A stretch of DNA of 64,000 bases from Bacteroidota bacterium. GTDB lineage: Bacteria; Bacteroidota; Bacteroidia; Chitinophagales; BACL12. The stretch is from NCBI GenBank assembly GCA_016706865.1, contig JADJIS010000003.1, positions 2,232,001 to 2,296,000 on the forward strand, in the 5' to 3' direction. The first letter of the stretch is position 1. Each line of letters begins with the position of its first letter. Shown here one piece after another: positions 25,503 to 34,494 of the stretch. The position numbers were made by a program, and so were the translations under genes. A model generated the notes under the pieces. The model was not told the origin of the DNA and searched no databases. It saw only the letters and a list, made by a program, of their open reading frames with translations.

Positions 25503-26810
25503 TTAATATACCATCACATTATACACAAAGTAATTTTTAGAATTAAAGATTTTTAAAGTATAAATGGACGGGGGAAATTTTTCAATATCAATTGCTGTTA
25601 TATTTCCCCGTAAATCTCCGCTTTTTACAATTTTTCCATTCATGTTGATCAATTGATAAAATATAATTTCAGAATTATCCTTTATTTCTATCGTTAATTT
25701 TTCAGATACAGGATTTGGGTATATTTTTATAAATTGATGGTCAGGAATTAAATCTTCATTTGCAACAGTACAATCAATAGCTGAAGCATCAGATAAAACA
25801 TTTAGAATCCCATCTTCCACCCACCAGTTTTCCCAGGTAAAATCGTCACCTGCAGCGGTTTTCCAGTCGTTGAGGTCGAGGGTTCCGGAACCAAAATTAT
25901 CAGCGCCCATTTTGATCACTTTCAGGGCAACATCATTTCTATTCCAGGTTAATTTTTCTCCATCCACACATAATTCAGGTTCCTGTGGTTCGAAACAATT
26001 TACCTGAATAAAATATACATAATCTTCCTCTCCGGGATAAGATCCATACGCATGTGCAATATTATTTTCATCAATACAAACTGCAGTATATTCTTCACAT
26101 CCAATGCCATAAAATGGATGACCATAATCATTAAATAATCGCGCTAAAAAAGCAACATGTCTACCCCGGCGATCGGGATTATCGTAATGTGTGTCTGTAA
26201 TGAGATCCATTGTAACAGGGTTCTGAATAAAATCATCATATCCAAGAGTCATGTAATCATTAAAAGGATCATACAGAGATTGTGCGGAAGTAGCACTTCC
26301 ATTTTCTGCAGAAAAATAGGCCTCTCCCATTATTGCCGAACCGGCACTCGTTCCACCGATGGGAATCTTTTTTTCATTCACAACAAAATTTATTGCATCT
26401 TCTACAGGTGTGTCGCGCCAAAAGGAAATATAATCCCACTGATTGCCACCGGCAAACCACAGTGCTTCCGCATTTTCAATTTGGGCAATAAGATATGGAT
26501 CAATAGAGGCAGCAGCTGAATTACAGACAATGGTTTGAACTGAATTTACCGATATTCCGAGCTCAGAATAAAAATAATCGTTATACCCATCCTCTCCTGA
26601 AGCCCTGAGCACCAAAACATCACCTCCATCAGCTCTTTCCAAGAACCAACGCATTGCATAATCGTTTTCACTCGCACCACCCATTAAAACAGTTCCGGAG
26701 GTTGGACTGCTCACCACATCAATAGTATCGCCGGTGTAATAACTAGTAAAAGCTTGTCCGAAACCGAGAAAATAATTCAAACCGCACAACACTAAAAGTA
26801 TAAAACGCAT
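25503..26810 (-). CDS. Cyanophycinase-like S51 peptidase with T9SS type A sorting tail
   Basis: 435 residues. The signal peptide MRFILLVLCGLNYFLGFGQA sets the start at 26810; the longer frame to 26873 would bury it and cross the promoter. The S51 domain (about 25-300) has the strand GTVLMGGASEND, the nucleophile elbow IGGTSAGSAIMG with catalytic Ser and DTHYDNPDRRGRH. Cyanophycinases cleave Asp-Arg polymers, but the secreted Bacteroidota members may use other peptides. The C-terminal FIKIYPNPVSEKLTIEI ... region is a type A sorting domain. Divergent from proline dehydrogenase. Confidence 0.88.
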   Translation of the reverse strand: MRFILLVLCGLNYFLGFGQAFTSYYTGDTIDVVSSPTSGTVLMGGASENDYAMRWFLERADGGDVLVLRASGEDGYNDYFYSELGISVNSVQTIVCNSAAASIDPYLIAQIENAEALWFAGGNQWDYISFWRDTPVEDAINFVVNEKKIPIGGTSAGSAIMGEAYFSAENGSATSAQSLYDPFNDYMTLGYDDFIQNPVTMDLITDTHYDNPDRRGRHVAFLARLFNDYGHPFYGIGCEEYTAVCIDENNIAHAYGSYPGEEDYVYFIQVNCFEPQEPELCVDGEKLTWNRNDVALKVIKMGADNFGSGTLDLNDWKTAAGDDFTWENWWVEDGILNVLSDASAIDCTVANEDLIPDHQFIKIYPNPVSEKLTIEIKDNSEIIFYQLINMNGKIVKSGDLRGNITAIDIEKFPPSIYTLKIFNSKNYFVYNVMVY

Positions 26811-26827
26811 ACAATTTACTTTAAAGT

Positions 26828-26835
26828 CAAAGATA
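26828..26835 (-). promoter_or_regulatory. -7 promoter box of the S51 peptidase gene
   Basis: On the minus strand TATCTTTG matches TAnnTTTG, 17 bp before the ATG at 26810. The -33 element is not clear. Confidence 0.5.
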
Positions 26836-26860
26836 GGAGGAAGCACAATACCAATTGAAT

Positions 26861-26869
26861 TATATTTGC
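26861..26869 (+). promoter_or_regulatory. -7 promoter box of the proline dehydrogenase gene
   Basis: TATATTTGC matches TAnnTTTGC exactly. It lies within the 5' extension of the open frame, which argues that translation starts downstream of it. Confidence 0.55.
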
Positions 26870-26902
26870 ACAAATTTTCTACACTTGGAACCTTCTCCGA
26901 AA

Positions 26903-28078
26903 TTGGACTTCAACGATACTGAAACTGCGTTTTCAGGAAAAAGTAATGCAGCATTAAAATGGGAATATTGGTTATTTAAGGTAATGAATAATTCCGGTAT
27001 CACTTCTGTTTTAACGGGATTGGCACAACTAACAATAAAATTGCATCTGCCATTTAAATGGGCAATTAAAAAAACAGTATACGACCAGTTTTGCGGAGGT
27101 GAAACGCTGGAAAAAACTATTCCTGTTATCCAAAAATTAGAATCATTTAATATAGGAGCTATTATTGATTATGGCGTGGAGGGCAAAGAAAATGAAGAGG
27201 AATTTGAAAGAACAAAAAATGAATTGATCAAAATAATTCAGTTTGCTAAAAGTCGAAATAAAAACGGAAAAGTTACAGTTCCGTTTTTAAGTTGTAAGGT
27301 TACCGGATTAACGCCATTTAGTATTTTGGAAAAAATAAATAATGGATCAGAATTAACAGAATCAGACCAAAAAGAAAAAACAGCTTTATATGCCAGAATG
27401 CACGCCATTGCGGCATCTGCGGCAGATGCCAATATTGGATTATTTATTGATGCAGAAGAAAGTTGGATTCAGGATGCAGTTGATACACTCACGTTTGAAT
27501 TAATGCGCAAATACAATAAAACAAATGCTGTTGTTTATAGTACTCCACAAATGTATCGCCACGACCGACTTGAATTTTGCAAACGATCGCTGCAGGATGC
27601 AATAGAACATAATTATATTTTAGGATTAAAACCGGTTCGTGGTGCTTATATGGAAAAAGAAAGAAAACGCGCTGAAGAAATGAATTATCCCTCTCCAATT
27701 CAAAAGGATAAAGAAGCAACAGACAAAGATTACGACGCAGTATTAGAATTCTCCATAAATAATATAGAAAAAATTGCTCTTTGCGCTGCTACCCACAACG
27801 AAAAAAGCAGTTTATTCCTTGCAGAAGAATTACATAAAAGAAATATCCCTCACAATCATCCGCATATTTCATTTTCCCAATTATACGGAATGAGTGATCA
27901 GATCACCTATAATCTTGCAAAAGGGGGATATAATGCCACCAAATACCTACCATATGGTCCGGTAAAAGACGTTATTCCCTACCTGATCAGAAGAGCCCAG
28001 GAAAATAAAAGCGTAAGTGGGCAAATGAGCAGGGAGTTGGGTTTGCTTTATAAGGAGATAAAAAGAAGAGGTTTATAG
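26903..28078 (+). CDS. putA: Proline dehydrogenase (PRODH domain)
   Basis: About 391 residues of an FAD-dependent PRODH barrel, oxidising proline to pyrroline-5-carboxylate. Motifs: FNDTETAFSGKS at the start, FCGGETLE, IIDYGVEGKENE, FIDAEESWIQ, STPQMYRHDR, LGLKPVRGAYMEKER, and near the end SQLYGMSDQITYNLAKGG, seen as QLYGMSD, and YLPYGPVKDVIPYLIRRA. No ATG lies near the N-terminus. I chose the TTG at 26903 because homologues begin just before the FNDTE segment; TTG at 26885 is also possible. The P5C dehydrogenase half is not present, as in the monofunctional forms. Confidence 0.88.
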   Translation: MDFNDTETAFSGKSNAALKWEYWLFKVMNNSGITSVLTGLAQLTIKLHLPFKWAIKKTVYDQFCGGETLEKTIPVIQKLESFNIGAIIDYGVEGKENEEEFERTKNELIKIIQFAKSRNKNGKVTVPFLSCKVTGLTPFSILEKINNGSELTESDQKEKTALYARMHAIAASAADANIGLFIDAEESWIQDAVDTLTFELMRKYNKTNAVVYSTPQMYRHDRLEFCKRSLQDAIEHNYILGLKPVRGAYMEKERKRAEEMNYPSPIQKDKEATDKDYDAVLEFSINNIEKIALCAATHNEKSSLFLAEELHKRNIPHNHPHISFSQLYGMSDQITYNLAKGGYNATKYLPYGPVKDVIPYLIRRAQENKSVSGQMSRELGLLYKEIKRRGL

Positions 28079-28079
28079 G

Positions 28080-28211
28080 AAGATTCGAAGGGAGAAGATT
28101 CGAAGAATCGAAGGGGAAGGAAAGAAGGTTCTAAGGAAGGAAGAATACGTAAGATTCGAAGGGAGAAGATTCGAAGGGGAAGGAAAGAAGGTTCTAAGGA
28201 AGGAAGAGGTG
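28080..28211. repeat. GA-rich direct repeat, two units of about 62-71 bp
   Basis: AAGATTCGAAGGGAGAAGAT begins at 28080 and again at 28151. Both units continue into GGGGAAGGAAAGAAGG and TTCTAAGGAAGGAAGA. The first has a short insertion repeating GAAGAATC. The strand is almost purely purine. The tract follows immediately on the proline dehydrogenase stop codon. Confidence 0.75.
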
Positions 28212-28340
28212 GGTAAGGTTGAAAAAGGGATTTCTCTCGATTCGTACATTCTGAGCAATTAATTCTCCAAACTACATTGTTAAAGGTTGTTTTTTGTCAA
28301 ATTCTATGTTTCATTGGAACAAGGAACTATTTGGCCTACA

Positions 28341-28373
28341 CAATTGTCAATTATCAATTGTCAATTGTCAATT
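28341..28373. repeat. CAATTGTCAATT short repeats
   Basis: Overlapping palindromic units of CAATTGTCAATT form 33 bp, related to the tract at 1002-1027. They overlap the -33 region of the next promoter, so copy number could influence expression. Confidence 0.6.
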
Positions 28374-28388
28374 TCTCGAGTAACTTTG
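28358..28388 (+). promoter_or_regulatory. Promoter of the homogentisate dioxygenase gene
   Basis: TTG at 28358-28360 and TAACTTTG at 28381-28388 are separated by 20 bp, fitting the Bacteroidota -33/-7 layout. The start codon follows 25 bp later. Confidence 0.55.
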
Positions 28389-28413
28389 TGTAGGACATTT
28401 TAAAGAAAAAGAT

Positions 28414-29571
28414 ATGCCATTTTACAGTAAATTGGGGGAAATACCGGAAAAACGCCATACACAATTCAGAAAGCCTGATGGCACATTGTATCATGAGGAA
28501 TTGTTTTCAACGGAGGGATTCAGCAATACCTATTCTTTATTATATCACCTTTATCCGCCAACCAAAATAAAACAGGTTGGAGAAGCCTATTCGGTGGAAC
28601 CGAAAGTTGTACTTTCCAAACAATTAAAACACCGCTCCTTACACGGATTTAAAATCAATCCTGCAGATGATTATCTGGAAAGCAGAAAAGCAGTGCTTGT
28701 GAATAGTGATCTTCATATTTCACTTGCAGCACCCCGCAAAAGCATGACCGATTATTTTTATAAAAATGTGGATGCAGATGAAATGATATTTTGTCATGAA
28801 GGCAGTGGCACCTTATTGACAATGTATGGGGAATTAAAGTTTGAATACGGTGATTATATTATTATCCCAAGAGGAACATTATATCAGATCCATTTTAATA
28901 CAGAAAATAACAGATTATTTATTTTGGAATCATTTTCACCAATTGAATTTCCTAAACGGTATTTAAATAAAGTAGGACAATTAATGGAGCATGCACCATT
29001 TTGTGAACGCGATATTAAAACACCAACTAATTTGATAACACATGATGTTCAGGGTGATTTCTTTTTCAAAATAAAAAAACAGGGAATAATTTATCCTTAC
29101 CATTATGCAAATCATCCATTTGATCTGATAGGATGGGACGGATATGTTTATCCATGGACATTTTCCATACATAATTTCGAACCTATAACGGGACGCGTTC
29201 ATCAACCACCTCCGGTACATCAAACTTTTGAAGCACGTAATTTTGTTGTATGCAGTTTTGTGCCACGTATGTTCGACTATCATCCACTTGCAATACCAGC
29301 TCCATATAATCACAGTAATATCGACAGCGATGAAATTCTTTATTATGTTGATGGAGATTTTATGAGCCGAAAACACGTTGAACGCGGTATGATAACACTT
29401 CATCCCGGAGGTATTCCCCACGGCCCACACCCGGGCACCTACGAAGGCAGCATAGGCAAAAAAGAAACCCACGAACTCGCACTCATGGTAGATCCGTTTC
29501 GCCCGCTTCAATTAACGGAAGAGGCGTTGGGGATTGAGGATAGGGAATACTATCTTTCTTGGTTAACTTGA
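28414..29571 (+). CDS. hmgA: Homogentisate 1,2-dioxygenase
   Basis: 385 residues; opens the ring of homogentisate to maleylacetoacetate with Fe(II) and oxygen. Family motifs: the cupin region CHEGSGTLLTMYGELKFEYGD, seen as CHEGSGTL and FEYGDYIIIPRGT (about 129-154), GWDGYVYPW (about 229), and the metal centre YNHSNIDSDEILYYVDG and LHPGGIPHGPHPG (about 295-345), with His, Glu and His ligands. It has its own promoter and lies 850 bp upstream of HPPD, with which it forms the core of tyrosine breakdown. No maleylacetoacetate isomerase or fumarylacetoacetase is nearby. Confidence 0.93.
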   Translation: MPFYSKLGEIPEKRHTQFRKPDGTLYHEELFSTEGFSNTYSLLYHLYPPTKIKQVGEAYSVEPKVVLSKQLKHRSLHGFKINPADDYLESRKAVLVNSDLHISLAAPRKSMTDYFYKNVDADEMIFCHEGSGTLLTMYGELKFEYGDYIIIPRGTLYQIHFNTENNRLFILESFSPIEFPKRYLNKVGQLMEHAPFCERDIKTPTNLITHDVQGDFFFKIKKQGIIYPYHYANHPFDLIGWDGYVYPWTFSIHNFEPITGRVHQPPPVHQTFEARNFVVCSFVPRMFDYHPLAIPAPYNHSNIDSDEILYYVDGDFMSRKHVERGMITLHPGGIPHGPHPGTYEGSIGKKETHELALMVDPFRPLQLTEEALGIEDREYYLSWLT

Positions 29572-29592
29572 TTTTCTTATGAAGAGATGTAG

Positions 29593-29838
29593 ATGATGTA
29601 CCAATGTACCGATGAACAGCCGAAAATAATGTACCGATGCCTGCACGTCTTGCGACGGGAACAGCCGGGGATGATGTACCAATGTGAGGATGAACAGCCG
29701 TGGATAATGTACCGATGCCTGCCCGTCTTGCGACGGGAACAGCCGGGGATGATGTACCAATGTGAGGATGAACAGCCGTGGATAATGTACCGATGCCTGC
29801 CCGTCTTGCGACGGGAACAGATGGGGATGATGTACTAA
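29593..29838. repeat. 78 bp tandem repeat, about three units
   Basis: Units of 78 bp start with ATGATGTACCAATGTG or close variants and contain GGATGAACAGCCG, ATAATGTACCGATG and the 6 bp stem CCCGTC-TTGC-GACGGG. Because 78 is a multiple of three, a frame of 81 codons stays open through the whole array. Its lack of a start context, the repeat composition and the identical synonymous positions argue against a real gene. It fills most of the gap between 29572 and 29962. Confidence 0.8.
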
Positions 29839-29962
29839 TGTGAGGATGAATATTCGAAAAAAAAAATAAAATTAAATTATTTATAAAAAATAGATAGTTA
29901 TGTAAAAAGAGACTTGATTTATTGAATTTATTTATTGATTTAACCCTTAACCCTTAAAAACG

Positions 29963-30319
29963 ATGAATGATTATTTTAGTGATGATAATATCATCTTGAA
30001 ATTGACCTTTGAATTTAGTTTGCTGATTATTGAATACACTGAAAAGTTGGAGGAAATGAGAAAGTATCCTATGGCGAGACAACTTTTTAGATCAGGAACT
30101 TCGATTGGGGCAAACGCAAACGAGGCTCAAAATGCGGAAAGTAAAGCGGATTTCATACATAAAATGAAAATTGCTGCAAAAGAAGGAGAAGAAACATTTT
30201 ATTGGTTAAATTTATGTAAACATGCTCCAAACTATCCCGATTGTGATTATTTAATTGTGAAACTAAATAGAATTAACAGAACTTTAGGAAAAATAATAAA
30301 ATCCTCAAAAAAACAATAA
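29963..30319 (+). CDS. Four-helix bundle protein (S23/IVS family)
   Basis: 118 residues. The helical pattern with YPMARQLFRSGTSIGANANEAQ (seen as QLFRSGTSIGANANEA, about 45-60), FIHKMKIAAKEGEET and ETFYWL is characteristic of the small four-helix proteins first found encoded in 23S rRNA intervening sequences and now often near other genes. The biochemical role is unknown. It lies between the two dioxygenase genes in the same direction, flanked by repeats, which suggests a mobile or recently acquired unit. Confidence 0.85.
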   Translation: MNDYFSDDNIILKLTFEFSLLIIEYTEKLEEMRKYPMARQLFRSGTSIGANANEAQNAESKADFIHKMKIAAKEGEETFYWLNLCKHAPNYPDCDYLIVKLNRINRTLGKIIKSSKKQ

Positions 30320-30423
30320 TAAAAAAATAAAAACACGGACACCAAACAACCGCAGGTTGTGCGGGTTTGGCTGTTAATCGGTACATTAATTTAATTGGTA
30401 CATTGGTACATCAAAAAAAAATT

Positions 30424-31557
30424 ATGGAAACTTTAAATCTAAATCAAACCTCCTCCCCTCTCGAAACACTCGACTTCCTTCCACTAAATGGAACGGATCA
30501 TATTGAATTTTATGTGGGAAATGCGAAGCAGTCGGCGTATTATTATCAGTCGGCGTGGGGATATAAATTGGTGGCATATGCCGGATTGGAAACCGGAGTT
30601 CGCGATAGGGCGAGTTACGTTTTGCAACAGGAAAAGATAAGAATCGTATTAACCTCTTCCTTTGATCCTGAAAGTGAAATTTCGATGCATGTTAAAAGAC
30701 ATGGTGACGGTGTAAAGGTTTTGGCATTAATGGTGGATGATGCAACAAAAAGTTTTGAGGAAACTGTAAAACGAGGAGCAAAACCCGCGATGCAACCTAC
30801 CGTAATGAAAGATGCTTACGGAGAAGTGGTTGTTTCAGCAATACACACTTATGGCGAAACCATTCATAAATTCGTGGAGAGAAGAAATTATTCCGGTGCG
30901 TTCATGCCAGGGTTTGAAGCAAAGGAGTCGACAATAAATATACAGCCAATAGGATTAAAATATATTGATCACTGCGTGGGAAATGTGGAGTTGGGGCGCA
31001 TGAACGAGTGGGTGAAATTTTATGAAGATGTAATGGGATTCAAACTATTAATAACATTTGATGATAATGATATATCTACAGAATATACAGCATTGATGAG
31101 CAAAGTTGTTTCTAATGGAAATGGATTTGTTAAATTCCCTATAAATGAACCTGCCGAGGGAAAAAAGAAAAGTCAGATAGATGAGTACCTTGAATTTTAT
31201 AAAGGAGCGGGTGTTCAGCATATTGCCGTGGCTTCGGATAATATTTTGGAGACGGTAGCTGAATTAAGAAAACGCGGTGTTGAATTTTTACAGGTTCCCG
31301 GAGCTTATTACGAAGATGTATTGGAACGTGTTGGACATATTGACGAAAATCTTGAAGACCTGAAACGACTTAATATTTTGATCGACCGCGATGAGGAAGG
31401 ATATCTCTTGCAAATTTTTACAAAACCGGTTGAGGACAGGCCAACAGTTTTTTATGAAATAATCGAACGACATGGTGCAAAGAGTTTTGGAAAGGGTAAT
31501 TTTAAAGCATTATTTGAGGCAATTGAAAGAGAACAGGAATTGCGCGGTACTTTATAA
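30424..31557 (+). CDS. hpd: 4-hydroxyphenylpyruvate dioxygenase
   Basis: About 377 residues with two vicinal-oxygen-chelate domains. It converts 4-hydroxyphenylpyruvate to homogentisate, the substrate of the hmgA product upstream. The Fe(II) ligands are visible: His in YIDHCVGNVE (about 180), His in GVQHIAVAS (about 262), and Glu in VFYEIIERHG near residue 342, preceded by LLQIFTKPVEDRPT. I chose the ATG at 30424 (METLNLNQ), since the longer open frame from 30367 is repeat-derived. Confidence 0.94.
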   Translation: METLNLNQTSSPLETLDFLPLNGTDHIEFYVGNAKQSAYYYQSAWGYKLVAYAGLETGVRDRASYVLQQEKIRIVLTSSFDPESEISMHVKRHGDGVKVLALMVDDATKSFEETVKRGAKPAMQPTVMKDAYGEVVVSAIHTYGETIHKFVERRNYSGAFMPGFEAKESTINIQPIGLKYIDHCVGNVELGRMNEWVKFYEDVMGFKLLITFDDNDISTEYTALMSKVVSNGNGFVKFPINEPAEGKKKSQIDEYLEFYKGAGVQHIAVASDNILETVAELRKRGVEFLQVPGAYYEDVLERVGHIDENLEDLKRLNILIDRDEEGYLLQIFTKPVEDRPTVFYEIIERHGAKSFGKGNFKALFEAIEREQELRGTL

Positions 31558-31608
31558 TTTAAAGTCATTATTTGATAATCTAAAATATAATAATTAAATT
31601 ACATCTGA

Positions 31609-32880
31609 GTGGAAACAAATTTTGAAAGAAATTCAAATGTAAATTCACTGCAACAATTTGAGGCATTATTTCATCATGCAACGATCGGTATTATTATTTC
31701 CAATAAATTGGGTGAAATAATTAACGCTAATGACATGGCATGCAAATTTTTTGATTATCAAATTGATGAACTAGTAGGACAGAAAATAGAAATATTACTT
31801 CCTGAAAAATACCAGCACTCTCATCAACACAACCGTGAATCCTTTTATTCCAATCCACATAATCGTGCTATGGGTGCTAACAGGGATCTGAATGCCAGGA
31901 AAAAAGATGGATCTACGTTCCCGGTTGAAATTAGTTTGAGTTATTATAAAATTAAGGAGGAGTTATTTGCCATTGCATTTATCATAGACATTTCGGAGAG
32001 AAAGGCCAATGAGGAATTTATGCTTGCTCAAAAAAACGAACTGGAGAAAAAAACGATCGAAATTTCCTCGATGAATATTGGTTTAGAAAACAAAATAGAG
32101 GATCGAACAAAAATGTTAAGGGAAACCTTACAGGAACTGGAAAATTCAAGGCAGGAATTAAGTGAGGCATTTGACAAAGAAAAAGAATTGAGTGATCTTA
32201 AATCGCGATTTGTAACCATGGCCTCACATGAATTCAGAACACCATTAAGCACAATTTTATCTTCTGCGTCACTCCTCAATAAATATACTAAAACAGAAGA
32301 GCAAGAAAAACGCGACCGGCACATAATGCGAATTAAGGATGCGGTAGGTAGTATGAAAAATATTTTGGAAGATTTTCTTTCATTGGGAAAATTGGAAGAC
32401 GGATTGGTTACTGCCAGGTATGAAAATTTAGAGGTTCAAGACTGTGTACATGCAATAAAAATATTAATTGAAGATATACAGCAGATCTGCAAACCAGGAC
32501 AAAAACTTATATTTACACATGTTGGCGAAGGAAACCTTGTTACTGATTTAAATATGATTAAAAATATTCTTGTAAATCTAATTTCAAATGCCATTAAATT
32601 TTCTGCTGAAAATTCAGTGATCAATATAGATTGTATTTTAGACGGTGCCGTAATTAAAATTGTAGTAAAAGATAATGGAATAGGAATTTCGGAAGAAGAC
32701 CAGGAACACTTGTTCGAACGTTTTTTCAGAGCTAAAAATGCCTCCAATATTCAGGGAACCGGTTTGGGATTACACATAGTTTCAAAATATCTGGAGTTGA
32801 TGAATGGAAAAATATCATTAAAAAGTATATTGAATGAAGGAACTACTTTCACTTTGGAAATTCCAAATATAAATTCATAA
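31609..32880 (+). CDS. PAS-domain histidine kinase
   Basis: 423 residues with no membrane segment, so probably cytoplasmic. A PAS domain (about 12-130) starts LFHHATIGIIIS and contains ARKKDGSTFPVEISLS. A coiled coil (about 135-195) connects to the HisKA domain with phospho-acceptor His in TMASHEFRTPLSTIL (about 200). An HATPase_c domain shows the N box NLISNAIKFS, G1 DNGIGIS and G2 GTGLGLHIV. The start is GTG at 31609. The response regulator gene begins 14 bp after the stop, so the two form one signalling pair. Confidence 0.9.
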   Translation: METNFERNSNVNSLQQFEALFHHATIGIIISNKLGEIINANDMACKFFDYQIDELVGQKIEILLPEKYQHSHQHNRESFYSNPHNRAMGANRDLNARKKDGSTFPVEISLSYYKIKEELFAIAFIIDISERKANEEFMLAQKNELEKKTIEISSMNIGLENKIEDRTKMLRETLQELENSRQELSEAFDKEKELSDLKSRFVTMASHEFRTPLSTILSSASLLNKYTKTEEQEKRDRHIMRIKDAVGSMKNILEDFLSLGKLEDGLVTARYENLEVQDCVHAIKILIEDIQQICKPGQKLIFTHVGEGNLVTDLNMIKNILVNLISNAIKFSAENSVINIDCILDGAVIKIVVKDNGIGISEEDQEHLFERFFRAKNASNIQGTGLGLHIVSKYLELMNGKISLKSILNEGTTFTLEIPNINS

Positions 32881-32894
32881 GTTATAATATTAAC

Positions 32895-33956
32895 ATGAAA
32901 AAGAAATTACTATTAATTGAAGATAATACAGAACTGCGTGAAAATACTGTAGAGATTTTGGAACTTGCAAATTACACGGTATTTTCGGCGGAGAATGGCA
33001 AAATTGGAGTTGACATTGCACTTGCGGAAAAGCCTGATCTCATCATTTGCGATATTATGATGCCGGTTCTGGATGGTTATGGTGTGATACATTTATTGGG
33101 ACAGAACGATGAGACAAAAAATATCCCATTTATCTTTCTAACTGCTAAAACAGAAAAGTCGGATTTCAGAAAAGGTATGGAAATGGGTGCTGATGATTAT
33201 ATTACAAAACCGTTTGACGATATTGAATTACTGAGAGCAATAGAGGTGCGATTTAAAAAACATGAATTGCTGCGTTCTGCATTTACAAACGACATTCATG
33301 GAGTGAATGAATTTATAAATTTAGCGAATGAAACAGCAGGTCTTGAATTGACATCTGATCTTCGGGAAGTGCGAGAATACAAAAAAAAGCAGTTTTTATA
33401 TTCAGAAAACAACAGGCCTCATAATATTTATTACGTAATAAAAGGAAAAGTAAAAACCTATTTAATAAATGAAGATGGAAAAGAATTGATCAATGCAATT
33501 TATACCAACGGAGATTTTATTGGGTATACAGCTATATTGGAAAATAAACCCTATGCAGAAAATGCAGAATTTATGGAGGATTCTGAATTAATGCTTATAC
33601 CTGCGGAGGATTTTACTGCGCTTATTAACAAGGATATGATAGTGGCACAACAGTTTATTAAATTGCTCACAAAAAATATTTCTGACAAAGAAGAAAAGCT
33701 TATTGCATTAGCATATAATTCTCTTCGGAAACGTGTTGCAGCCAGTTTGATGGAAGTATATGATATCTTTAAAAAATCGGATCCCAATAATTCAAAAGTA
33801 GAAATTTCCAGAGAAAATCTTGCACGTGTGGTTGGTACCGCTAAAGAATCGCTGATAAGAACATTAAGCGATTTTAAAGATGAAAAATTAATAGATATTA
33901 AGGAAGGTAAGATCTATATATTGGATGAAAAAAAACTCAGAAACCTCCCATTTTAA
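32895..33956 (+). CDS. Response regulator fused to CRP-type sensor and DNA-binding domain
   Basis: 353 residues. Receiver domain (1-125) with acidic pocket EDN, phospho-acceptor Asp in LIICDIMMPVLDGYG (about 54) and Lys in DDYITKPFDD. A cyclic-nucleotide-binding-like domain follows (about 150-260: LYSENNRPHNIYYVIKGKVKTYL, seen as NIYYVIKGKVKTYL, then GDFIGYTAIL). A C-terminal HTH_Crp (about 280-345) has VEISRENLARVVGTAKESL. Phosphorylation by the adjacent kinase likely controls DNA binding; whether a ligand binds the CRP domain is unknown. Confidence 0.9.
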   Translation: MKKKLLLIEDNTELRENTVEILELANYTVFSAENGKIGVDIALAEKPDLIICDIMMPVLDGYGVIHLLGQNDETKNIPFIFLTAKTEKSDFRKGMEMGADDYITKPFDDIELLRAIEVRFKKHELLRSAFTNDIHGVNEFINLANETAGLELTSDLREVREYKKKQFLYSENNRPHNIYYVIKGKVKTYLINEDGKELINAIYTNGDFIGYTAILENKPYAENAEFMEDSELMLIPAEDFTALINKDMIVAQQFIKLLTKNISDKEEKLIALAYNSLRKRVAASLMEVYDIFKKSDPNNSKVEISRENLARVVGTAKESLIRTLSDFKDEKLIDIKEGKIYILDEKKLRNLPF

Positions 33957-33961
33957 GATGT

Positions 33962-34363
33962 CTATTTTCTGCTGAATAATTCCCCTTCTATGTTCTGTCT
34001 CTCCAGAGTCCAGTCCTCAGTTAAAGTAGTTTCCACCCAAACTTTGCCCGCTTTTCTAAATACCAATACTCCAATACCGAATTTATTAAAGTGATCCTTT
34101 AGGGTTACTACTCTATCGTTTTTATCAATATGTATCGCAACTTTATCAGAATTGCCATTTAAAAATTGTATTTTTTGATTCGCCCCTAATTTTTCAATAC
34201 TTGATTTCTCATCTCCTGTGCGTCTGCGAAAAAATTCTATTCGCAAAAAAGGGAAATACCTGTTAAATTCTTGCTGTAACTCTCCAATTAATTTATTTCC
34301 CTGGATATCCATTTTTAACCTTTTGCTATTCTTTTCATCATTAAAACTTACCGGATATGTCAT
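33962..34363 (-). CDS. Small conserved protein of unknown function
   Basis: 133 residues, convergent with the response regulator and ending 5 bp from its stop codon. It has no signal peptide. The pattern GELQQEFNRYFPFLRIEFF (about 27-45) followed by LKDHFNKFGIGVLVFRKAGKVW is recognisable as a small Bacteroidota family, known to me only as hypothetical, with a C-terminal TEDWTLERQN. A start at the Met of MDIQGNK (34312) is also possible. Confidence 0.7.
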   Translation of the reverse strand: MTYPVSFNDEKNSKRLKMDIQGNKLIGELQQEFNRYFPFLRIEFFRRRTGDEKSSIEKLGANQKIQFLNGNSDKVAIHIDKNDRVVTLKDHFNKFGIGVLVFRKAGKVWVETTLTEDWTLERQNIEGELFSRK

Positions 34364-34494
34364 ATTAAACTCCTCCTACATGGTTCATTGCAAACTTTTA
34401 TTGCATTTACCAACTGCAAAAATGAAAAAATGCCGCAAAGGTATAGATGATTAAAATCACCAATTTTAATGATGATGATTGACAGGTGTCGAAG

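Noticed and set aside
29593..29838. 81-codon frame MMYQC... as a repeat protein gene
   Set aside because: It follows from a 78 bp non-coding-type tandem repeat whose length happens to be a multiple of three; no promoter, family or codon-level selection is visible.
29593..29838. CRISPR array
   Set aside because: Whole units are identical, without alternating unique spacers, and no cas gene is present. The same holds for the GGACATA tracts and the 83 bp repeat.
31609..31611. GTG start of the histidine kinase as an annotation error
   Set aside because: No in-frame ATG precedes the PAS domain and the GTG gives an N-terminus of normal length, so it was accepted.
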